Source of the DNA: an uncultured Christensenella sp.
Lineage (GTDB): Bacteria > Bacillota > Clostridia > Christensenellales > Borkfalkiaceae
Direction: 5' to 3'
Length of the DNA stretch: 64,000 bases
NCBI GenBank assembly: GCA_910586065.1
Contig: CAJUGI010000005.1
Location: forward strand, 1 to 64,000
Part shown: in pieces, positions 57,189 to 64,000 of the stretch
Position numbering within the stretch: position 1 is the stretch's first letter
Layout of the letters: every line of letters starts with the position of its first letter
The notes under the pieces: generated by a model
What the model was told of the DNA's origin: nothing
Databases searched by the model: none
The model's input: only the letters and a program-made list of their open reading frames with translations
Made by a program: the position numbers and the translations under genes

Positions 57189-60120
57189 TATTATCAATTT
57201 TTGCCGCTTCGTCAATAGCTGCAAGCATACTTCTCAGTCTTATTTTCACAACGCCGAGGTTGTTAATTTCATCAATCTTAATCTGGGTGTAAAGTTTTCC
57301 GTTGCGTTCTAATATTGCGCGCACCTGGTCTGTAGTTATCGCGTCTAATCCGCACCCGAAAGATACCAGTTGAACAAGATTCATATTCTTTCTTTCAGAC
57401 ACAAAGTCCGCCGCTCTATAAAGCCGCGCGTGATACGTCCACTGATTTAAAACATCCACCTTAACAGAAGAACCTTTTTCAAAAATTGCGTCTTCCGAAA
57501 GCACGGCAAGCCCGAGCGACGTCAGAAGTTTGTTGATACCGTGATTTATTTCGCTGTCGAGATGATAAGGTCTCCCCGCAAGTACAACCGCCTGCTTATT
57601 CTGCTGTTCGGCTTTCCAGATAATTTCGTCAGCCTTTGCTTTCACGTCGCTATGATAACTTAAAAGTCTGTCAAACCCTTCGTCCAGCGCCCGCGACACG
57701 TCGCGTTTTTTCAGTTTATATCTGTCAAGCGCCTTGCAAAGCGTTTTAACCGCAGATTTGCGCATATTTAAGTCAACATACGGCATTATGAAGTTTTCGT
57801 CCGTCAGTCTTTCATTATTCGCTTTTAAAAGTTCGGGATAATATGCGACAACGGGACAGTTATAGTGGTTAGTAGAACAGTGTTCGTCCAGATTATAGCT
57901 CTCGCAGGGCATAAAAATGAAGTCCACTTTATCGTCCAAAAGACTTTCTATGTGACCGTGCATAAGTTTTGCCGGATAGCAAGCCGTATCCGAAGCCACT
58001 GTATGTTGTCCCTTAAAATACAGCTCACGCGAGGACTTATCCGAAAGAATAACCTCGAAACCCAGTTTTTCAAAGAATCCCGCCCATAAAGGCAACTGTT
58101 CGTACATTCCGAGCTGTAAAGGCAACCCGACTTTTCCGCGAGGTTTAACGTGCCCCAAGCCGACAACGCTGTCTATCAATCGCTTTTGTTTGTATGCATA
58201 AATGTCCAACTCGTCCGAGGCTGGCTTTCTGCCCGCGCCGCGTTCGCACTTGTTGCCTGAAACGTACTTTCTACCGTCGCAGAATTTAATAAAGTTTACA
58301 CTGCAATTAGAAGTACATCCGCGGCAATTTGCCGACTGCGTTGTATATGTAAAGTTTGCTATTTCTTCAGCGCTTGCCGTCGTGCTTTCGCCATGAATGT
58401 TTTCCTTTGCGTAAAGCGCCGCACCGAACGCACCCATAAGACCGGCTATACCAGGACGTATAACTTCTTTACCGGTTTCAAGTTCAAACGAACGAAGTAC
58501 AGCATCGTTTAAAAAAGTTCCGCCCTGAACTACTATATTTTTGCCCAACTCGTCCGCGCTTGACGCCCTTATAACCTTATAAATTGCGTTCTTGACTATC
58601 GAGGACGACAACCCTGCGGAGATATCCTCTACCGTAGCGCCCTCTTTCTGAGCCTGCTTAACCGCGCTGTTCATAAACACGGTGCAACGAGAACCAAGCT
58701 CTACGGGATGCTTTGCATAAAGCCCTTTTTCGGAGAATTTGTCAATCTCCATACCCATAGCCTTTGCAAACGTCTGTATAAACGAACCGCAACCCGACGA
58801 ACATGCTTCGTTGAGCATTATACTGTCGATTGCTCCGTTTTTGATTTTAAAACACTTGATGTCCTGCCCGCCTATATCGATAATAAAATCGACTTTCGGA
58901 TTAAAATGAAGCGCGGCCTTAAAATGCGCAACCGTTTCAACTATCCCGAAATCGGCTTTAATGGCGCTTTTAATTAAATCTTCTCCATAACCGGTAACGG
59001 CGCTTGCGCGAATTTTAAAGCGACCGCCGCACATTGAGTAAACTTCTTTTAGTTTTGAAGTTACTATATCGAGCGGTTGTCCGTTATTAGGCTGATAATG
59101 AGACCACAATATCCGGCAGTCCGAAGTTATCAACATAAGTTTCGTGGTTGTGGAACCAGAATCTATTCCGAGATAGCAGTCTCCTATATAACTTTCGATA
59201 TCGGCAAATTTCAAATCGGTTGCCCGATGTCTTTTAACGAAATCCGCATACTCCTGTTTGTTTTCAAACAACGGTTTACCGGTTACAATTTCATCGCTTG
59301 CCGCCGCGGAAGAAATCCTTTCAATGATTTCGTCAATTGTAAACGAATCGGTATTAACAGCATAGAGCGCCGCTCCGATAGCCATAAAGTTGGGAGCGTT
59401 TTCCGGAAAAACCGCATTTTCATCATTGAGCTTTAACGTTCTGACAAACGCATTTCTGAGTCCCTTTAAAAAGTATAGAGGTCCGCCTAAGAACAGCACC
59501 TTGCCCTTAATGCGCCGCCCTTGCGCCAGTCCTGAAACAGTTTGGTCAACCACCGCCTGAAAGATTGACGCCGAAATATCTTCCTTTTTTGCGCCTTGAT
59601 TTAAAAGAGGCTGAATGTCGGATTTTGCAAAAACGCCGCAGCGAGAGGCAATAGGATAAGTCTTTTTAGCGTTTAAAGCGAGTTCATCCATTTCCTGCAC
59701 GGAAATATTCAAAAGGGTTGCCATTTGGTCGATAAACGCGCCTGTGCCACCGGCACAGCTGCCGTTCATCCTCTGCTCCGTTCCGCCTGTTACAAAAATT
59801 ATTTTTGCATCCTCGCCGCCGAGCTCCACAGCAACGTCTGTATCGGAATAAAATTTTCGTATAGCAATAAACGCAGCCTGAACTTCCTGAACGAAATTCA
59901 TACCGCTGCGCTGAGAAAGCCCAAGCCCCGCACTGCCTGTTATAGAAACACGAAAATCGCCGTTGAACTTTTCTTTTATGATTTTAAGTTCGCTTAAAAC
60001 AGTTTCCTTAACTTTGGCAAAGTGCCTAACGTAGGATTTGTAAATTAAATTATTGTTTTCGTCGATTACCGCCGCTTTTACTGTTGTTGAGCCGACGTCT
60101 ATTCCCAATAGTTTTGTCAT
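57178..60120 (-). CDS. Tandem BadF/BcrA-type CoA dehydratase activase protein
   Basis: 980 residues. Two ASKHA ATPase domains: 3-260 (GIDVGSTTVKAAV) and about 313-570 (GIDSGSTTTKLML). Each keeps its pair of cluster Cys: SCAGGTGAFID and SRCGVFAKS; ACSSGCGSF and SRCTVFMNS. Then a Cys-rich linker (NCRGCTSNC) and a DUF2229-type domain with DTACYPAKLMHGH. In characterised relatives such a domain uses ATP to drive an electron into a 2-hydroxyacyl-CoA dehydratase. The dehydratase partner itself is not here except as the downstream HgdB-like gene. Poor Shine-Dalgarno in a GGTTAACC palindromic leader. Confidence 0.9.
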   Translation of the reverse strand: MTKLLGIDVGSTTVKAAVIDENNNLIYKSYVRHFAKVKETVLSELKIIKEKFNGDFRVSITGSAGLGLSQRSGMNFVQEVQAAFIAIRKFYSDTDVAVELGGEDAKIIFVTGGTEQRMNGSCAGGTGAFIDQMATLLNISVQEMDELALNAKKTYPIASRCGVFAKSDIQPLLNQGAKKEDISASIFQAVVDQTVSGLAQGRRIKGKVLFLGGPLYFLKGLRNAFVRTLKLNDENAVFPENAPNFMAIGAALYAVNTDSFTIDEIIERISSAAASDEIVTGKPLFENKQEYADFVKRHRATDLKFADIESYIGDCYLGIDSGSTTTKLMLITSDCRILWSHYQPNNGQPLDIVTSKLKEVYSMCGGRFKIRASAVTGYGEDLIKSAIKADFGIVETVAHFKAALHFNPKVDFIIDIGGQDIKCFKIKNGAIDSIMLNEACSSGCGSFIQTFAKAMGMEIDKFSEKGLYAKHPVELGSRCTVFMNSAVKQAQKEGATVEDISAGLSSSIVKNAIYKVIRASSADELGKNIVVQGGTFLNDAVLRSFELETGKEVIRPGIAGLMGAFGAALYAKENIHGESTTASAEEIANFTYTTQSANCRGCTSNCSVNFIKFCDGRKYVSGNKCERGAGRKPASDELDIYAYKQKRLIDSVVGLGHVKPRGKVGLPLQLGMYEQLPLWAGFFEKLGFEVILSDKSSRELYFKGQHTVASDTACYPAKLMHGHIESLLDDKVDFIFMPCESYNLDEHCSTNHYNCPVVAYYPELLKANNERLTDENFIMPYVDLNMRKSAVKTLCKALDRYKLKKRDVSRALDEGFDRLLSYHSDVKAKADEIIWKAEQQNKQAVVLAGRPYHLDSEINHGINKLLTSLGLAVLSEDAIFEKGSSVKVDVLNQWTYHARLYRAADFVSERKNMNLVQLVSFGCGLDAITTDQVRAILERNGKLYTQIKIDEINNLGVVKIRLRSMLAAIDEAAKIDNNGK

Positions 60121-60160
60121 GAGGTTAACCGAAAATTTAAACTGTGTTATTTCATATTTG

Positions 60161-60190
60161 ATTATAGCATAAAAATTTGCAATTTTACAA
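60161..60190 (-). promoter_or_regulatory. Activase operon promoter
   Basis: On the minus strand TTGTAA (60190-60185), 18 bp, TATAAT (60166-60161). Confidence 0.65.
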
Positions 60191-60255
60191 ATTATTGAAT
60201 ATGCAAATTTTGTTAAAAATTTAAAAGTTCGGTAAAAATTATTTCATATTAATGC

Positions 60256-60510
60256 TCAACATTCGCCTTTAAGATATTTTTCCTTCGTAGCCTGCCCGCC
60301 GCGTATGTGTCTTTCGGAAAGATTTTTATTTAAAACTTTACGCACGCTGTCCGCAAGATTTTTATCAATAGAGGTTAGTCTCTCCGTCACGTCTTTATGT
60401 ACTGTTGATTTGCTGATTGAAAAATGCACGGCCGCGGCGCGTACAGTACACCCCTCCGCAATTATGTATTCTGCTTCCCTGACAACTCTTTCGGTCTTAT
60501 AATCCCACAT
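60256..60510 (-). CDS. spoIIID: Sporulation regulator SpoIIID
   Basis: 84 residues, expected length. A DNA-binding HTH protein of the mother cell in sporulation. Sequence hallmarks: EAEYIIAEGCTVRAAAVHFS, ISKSTVHKDVTERL and the end RHIRGGQATKEKYL. It is an orphan: no other sporulation gene lies in the window. A GGGGGCGGA Shine-Dalgarno and a TATAAT precede it. Confidence 0.94.
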   Translation of the reverse strand: MWDYKTERVVREAEYIIAEGCTVRAAAVHFSISKSTVHKDVTERLTSIDKNLADSVRKVLNKNLSERHIRGGQATKEKYLKGEC

Positions 60511-60577
60511 ATCCGCCCCCGAAAATTATGTATTATATTATTATTCGAAAAATTGTCGATATATGCGGAAAAATGAA

Positions 60578-60603
60578 AAAACCGCGCCGTATTGCGCGGT
60601 TTT
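60578..60603 (-). terminator. Second terminator after the surface protein gene
   Basis: AAAACCGCGC pairs with GCGCGGTTTT; on the minus strand a T-run follows. It lies 35 bp after the first terminator. Confidence 0.7.
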
Positions 60604-60637
60604 GCCCACTATTATTATCTTATTTTACAAAAAATAC

Positions 60638-60662
60638 GGGGCAACATTTTATATGTTGCCCC
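60638..60662 (-). terminator. Terminator after the surface protein gene
   Basis: GGGGCAACA pairs with TGTTGCCCC; on the minus strand GTATTTTTTGT follows. Confidence 0.85.
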
Positions 60663-60712
60663 GCTTGTTTGGAATGGTTAAACGCGGTTTTTACGCGTTA
60701 AGTGTGATTAAA

Positions 60713-63700
60713 TTATTCGATGTAAGGGTCACTGAATCCGTCCTCGTCGTCATAGCCGCCCGCCGGCTTACGCTTCTTCAACTTGACTGCAAGTATAATT
60801 ATAATCAGAAGAAGAAGTACTCCTGCCGCAATAGCTACATACCATATCCACTGGGGAATGGAGCCGAGTTTATCGGGATTGAGCGGGTCGTCCGTAGTGT
60901 CACCCTTAATGGATATGGGTACCGAAGGCTCTGCAATCTCGTAGTTGATATTGTCAAGCGATATGGTCATCTGGTGGTCGCCGATACTTGTAAAGTCGCC
61001 GCCGCCGTTAGAGCCGCTTGTACGAACCGTTACGGTTACGCGCATACCGTTATCGTTATAGAAATAATTCTGACCGTTGCTTGCACCGCTTAAAACAAGC
61101 GTTTTACCGTTTGCCCAGCCGCTTATAGTGGGAACGGGAGCATGATTTTCACCGTCGTAAACGAACGTGTCAGTGTCAAGTCCCCAGTCTACCGTAAGTT
61201 TTCTGGGATTGATAACATATCTGCCCTCGTTAGTAGCGTCGGTGCTGCCGTGGCCTCTGTACATAATTCCGTACTCTGCAAACGCACTGCCGCTACCGGG
61301 TTTGAGTTCGAAGTAAATATTATATTCGCCGACTCTCGTTCTTGAATTTACGCCAAGCACGGTTACGCCGTCAAGCATGTTTTTGAATTCGTTCTTATCG
61401 GTCACAGCGCCTGCAGGGTCGAGAGTAAAGTACTCTTCGCCTTTTTCGTTTACACCGAAAAGCTTATCAAGCAAATCCGAAGGTATACCGTCGCCGTAGC
61501 TGACTTCGAAAGAATTCTGGAAGAGAACTATTATCGCTTCGTCGTTTCTGTAAACGAGTACGCGCCATACGCCTTCAAGAGGTTCGTGGTTAGGAACTTC
61601 GATTCTGTATCTGATACCCCATCTGCCTGCCGCAAGAATCTTGGGAGGCGCAGACTTGGAATAGTTTGCAACCTTTTCCATATCATCGAGGTCATCCTGG
61701 TCGGTGAGGTCGTAAATCCTGTCTTCATAAAGCAGGGTTACGGGAGCATCGCCCCAGCCTTCATACATAATCTTTGTATACTTACCGTCGGAATCTTTAT
61801 TCGAAAGGCTGATTACTACGCCTGTCGTCTCGCGGGGCAATTCCTCATCAAACAATTCCTGTCCGCGCGAGGGAACGGAAATTTCAGCCTTGTTCACATA
61901 GAACACGCCGCTTTGACCGTTTCCGTGCTGTCCTTCGAATTTAACTTCGTATCTGCTGTTTAACAGTATATCAGTGTTGTTCCAACTGCCGGTTACAGTG
62001 TAGCCCGTTACTCTGCTGTTGAGGAAATCGCCGCCGTCGAAATCGCTGTCGGTTACGTTTACTCTTACGTTTATTGCAAGGTTTTCAACGTCCTCGGGAA
62101 GAGGCAGGCACTTTTTACCATACTCGGTATAAGCAACATAGTTATACGTAAGCTGGGTATATTTTGATTCGAGGTTCGACTTGGTAACTTCGCCGTAGGT
62201 TGCCGTATAATCGGTTATTTCGATAACTATTACAATCTTCTTTATTTCGAACGTAAATTCGTCCGTCGGATTGCCGTTTTCATCAACGAGCGTAATTCCG
62301 TCGTTTGCAGTAGCAAGAGGCTTTGCAACTTTTACGTGGTATATACCGGGTTCCTTTGCAGGTCCGTCGGTAACAACTACGTCAAGCGCCGTCCACTTGC
62401 CCGTTGCCTGCGAGAAGTAATACGCTTCGGGCGTGTGTTCTTTTCCGTCGTAAATAAAGTAATTTACGTCTGACTTCCAACCCTGCACCGAAACCGTGCC
62501 GTTGACTGCCGCTACCGAGAAAGTATCGGATGCGAAAGTTACGTCATAGTTTGCAAGCGCATCATTGTATCTTTGAAGGTCGTTTGTATTATTTGTAAGA
62601 CCTACGGTCCAGGTTGTACCGGGGTTAGCCGAAGCAGTATAACCGGTAGTAATCCAAAAATAATTGCCGTCCGAATCGGGACCGAGCCCAAGCGAAGCAA
62701 GACTTTCGCCGGAAACAAACGAACCTACAATGTTTACCGTATAATCGGCTTTTTCCGCCTTATACGCCACGTCGTTTGCTTTTATCGTTATTGCAAGAGG
62801 AACGGGTTTAATTCTTAAACTATAGGAACCGTCCGTTACCTTGTAGTTTGTGGTATAGTTCTTCAGCTTTACGCTGACGGTGTAGTTGCCTACGTCTCTT
62901 ATTGCATTTACGCGAGTACCGTCCTTGGTAATAACATATTCAAGAGCAAGGTCGGAAGGGTCGGCATCGGATTCAAACATAGAAGCTTTGTATCCTCTCG
63001 TCTGTTCCGTACCGTCGTAAAGCGTTTCAAAGCTGCCGTTTACCGCCGTCCAATCGCCTGACGCCGTATCCCATTCAACTTTTATGTTTTTTGCCGTAAT
63101 TGCATATTCAACATAATTAATTACGCTGTCTGCAAACACATAATTTGCGTTTGAGGGATTAGCCGCCGTCGCTTTGTAATTTGCATGAACGAGCTTTGTT
63201 TCTGTCTGTGCGACACCGCGTCCGTCAGTATACGTTACAACAAGATAAACTTTCTCATTATTATGGAGTTTATCCTCGTACCAAGCTTCGGGCGCCTGAT
63301 GAGCACCGTTATACTCGAAACTTCTTTCGCTGCTCCAATGAAGCTGTACTTTTATCTTAGTAATATCGAAGAGAACATACGAAAGTTCTTCGGGAACACC
63401 GTAACCGGGGTCTGCAGAGTAAGCCGTAATTTTATAGCTGCCCGCATTGATTGCCGCATTGCCGCAGGATGAACCGTCAGCATTAGTAATTACGTAGTAA
63501 ATATTAGGATTACCGTTCATTACCGCGTTGGGAGCTTGAACGTTGCCGTTATATTCATACTTCTGCACAGTGTGTCCCGTAACTTCGGTTTCGGAAATAG
63601 CAATGCCGTTAAAGTACCAGGTAAACGTAACGTTATCCTTGCTCTTAATTGTAAACGCGCGTGTTGCGGAACCGGTAATTTCATAGTTCTGGCTGTAAAT

Positions 63701-64000
63701 CGTTACTGTAGCCGTGTGGTTGCCGACAGCGGTTGCACCGCTAACCGAGAAGTTTATTCCGGTTACTATGGAAGAATCGCTTAAAAGTTTGAATACGGGT
63801 ACGGGCGACTGAATGGTATCCGCGCGGTATTCGTAAACGATTTCATCGCTTGCTCCTACTTCGCTACCGTCCAAAGACGTCTTTTTCCAGCCGACGGTTA
63901 TTTTAGCCGTGCTTATTTCAAAGTTCTTTGTAGCAGAAGTGCCGCTAGCAAAAGCATAATTGTCAGTATCGGGAAGCTGTACGAACGCGGTGTAATTACT
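60713..64000 (-). CDS. Membrane-anchored Ig/MBG-like repeat surface protein, N-terminus cut by window edge
   Basis: The frame is open from base 64000 (about 1,095 codons visible). Several beta-sandwich repeats each carry a motif of the type YxYDGxxHxPxA: KYEYNGNVQAPNA, SFEYNGAHQAPEA, YFIYDGKEHTPEA, TFVYDGENHAPVP, and a looser LYDGTEQTRGYKA. YTATYGE-type segments resemble MBG domains. The C-terminus is a Pro-rich spacer (DDPLNPDK), one TM segment (WIWYVAIAAGVLLLLIIII), KLKKRK stop-transfer and an acidic tail. There is no LPXTG, so it is TM-anchored. Extracellular structural or adhesive protein. Confidence 0.88.
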   Translation of the reverse strand, partial: SNYTAFVQLPDTDNYAFASGTSATKNFEISTAKITVGWKKTSLDGSEVGASDEIVYEYRADTIQSPVPVFKLLSDSSIVTGINFSVSGATAVGNHTATVTIYSQNYEITGSATRAFTIKSKDNVTFTWYFNGIAISETEVTGHTVQKYEYNGNVQAPNAVMNGNPNIYYVITNADGSSCGNAAINAGSYKITAYSADPGYGVPEELSYVLFDITKIKVQLHWSSERSFEYNGAHQAPEAWYEDKLHNNEKVYLVVTYTDGRGVAQTETKLVHANYKATAANPSNANYVFADSVINYVEYAITAKNIKVEWDTASGDWTAVNGSFETLYDGTEQTRGYKASMFESDADPSDLALEYVITKDGTRVNAIRDVGNYTVSVKLKNYTTNYKVTDGSYSLRIKPVPLAITIKANDVAYKAEKADYTVNIVGSFVSGESLASLGLGPDSDGNYFWITTGYTASANPGTTWTVGLTNNTNDLQRYNDALANYDVTFASDTFSVAAVNGTVSVQGWKSDVNYFIYDGKEHTPEAYYFSQATGKWTALDVVVTDGPAKEPGIYHVKVAKPLATANDGITLVDENGNPTDEFTFEIKKIVIVIEITDYTATYGEVTKSNLESKYTQLTYNYVAYTEYGKKCLPLPEDVENLAINVRVNVTDSDFDGGDFLNSRVTGYTVTGSWNNTDILLNSRYEVKFEGQHGNGQSGVFYVNKAEISVPSRGQELFDEELPRETTGVVISLSNKDSDGKYTKIMYEGWGDAPVTLLYEDRIYDLTDQDDLDDMEKVANYSKSAPPKILAAGRWGIRYRIEVPNHEPLEGVWRVLVYRNDEAIIVLFQNSFEVSYGDGIPSDLLDKLFGVNEKGEEYFTLDPAGAVTDKNEFKNMLDGVTVLGVNSRTRVGEYNIYFELKPGSGSAFAEYGIMYRGHGSTDATNEGRYVINPRKLTVDWGLDTDTFVYDGENHAPVPTISGWANGKTLVLSGASNGQNYFYNDNGMRVTVTVRTSGSNGGGDFTSIGDHQMTISLDNINYEIAEPSVPISIKGDTTDDPLNPDKLGSIPQWIWYVAIAAGVLLLLIIIILAVKLKKRKPAGGYDDEDGFSDPYIE

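Overview
The window reads as a chromosomal segment of a Gram-positive, spore-former-related member of Bacillota, most probably an uncultured anaerobic clostridial lineage. Grounds: a SpoIIID homologue, an R-2-hydroxyacyl-CoA dehydratase-type activase, formate-tetrahydrofolate ligase, type 3 ProRS, alpha2-type GlyRS, a SAM-I-clan riboswitch before metK, strong sigma-A promoters and many hairpin/T-tract terminators. The exact taxon cannot be fixed from the sequence alone. No tRNA, rRNA, CRISPR array, insertion sequence or prophage was recognised. Both edges cut through large secreted or surface repeat proteins.

Layout. 1-2.2 kb: start of a secreted repeat protein, then a 366-bp gap with two related 27-bp palindromes. 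2.5-8.2 kb: hydrolase, pgi, RecD-like helicase, GNAT, a DeoC-like aldolase and a small membrane protein. 8.2-16 kb (mostly minus): tyrA, a DUF1934-like protein, an MBL-fold protein, a Rho-like protein with damaged ATPase motifs, obgE, yhbY, a nadD-yqeK fusion and rsfS. 16-21.6 kb: the lower-glycolysis cluster pgk, tpiA, gpmI, interrupted by three decayed genes. 21.7-28.3 kb: small XRE regulator, EamA transporter, secG, rnr, smpB, then metY-metA. 28.3-33.5 kb: lipoprotein protease, UDP-sugar pyrophosphorylase, NUDIX, LemA, DUF3795, rplI and a 50-residue Cys-rich protein. 33.6-43.6 kb: glnS, a frameshifted Sel1 protein, fhs, an XRE regulator facing a small ORF, glyS, an ABC-F ATPase and a radical SAM enzyme. 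43.7-45.5 kb: riboswitch-controlled GNAT-metK operon. 45.5-50.9 kb: XRE membrane regulator, TetR-ABC exporter operon, double-HTH regulator facing a 57-residue ORF, proS. 51-55.9 kb: phosphohexomutase, tkt, nitroreductase, NYN protein. 55.9-60.5 kb: two-gene activase/dehydratase-like locus and spoIIID. 60.7-64 kb: C-terminal part of a membrane-anchored Ig-like repeat protein.

How genes work together. pgi, pgk, tpiA, gpmI, tkt, deoC and the hexomutase cover central sugar-phosphate metabolism. metA (acetyl-CoA type by its residue 111), metY and metK form a homoserine to O-acetylhomoserine to homocysteine route plus SAM synthesis, with metK under SAM feedback. obgE, yhbY, nadD-yqeK and rsfS are the usual ribosome-assembly neighbourhood.

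Two general observations deserve attention. First, about ten genes have a good -10 hexamer whose predicted transcription start falls on, or within a few bases of, the start codon, with no Shine-Dalgarno. Other genes here (pgk, tpiA, metK, tkt) have strong Shine-Dalgarno sites, so the genome appears to use leaderless and SD-led initiation side by side. Second, the Rho-like protein in the obg operon has lost the key P-loop glycine, the arginine-finger position and much of the R-loop region, and looks like a repurposed or ATPase-defective paralogue.
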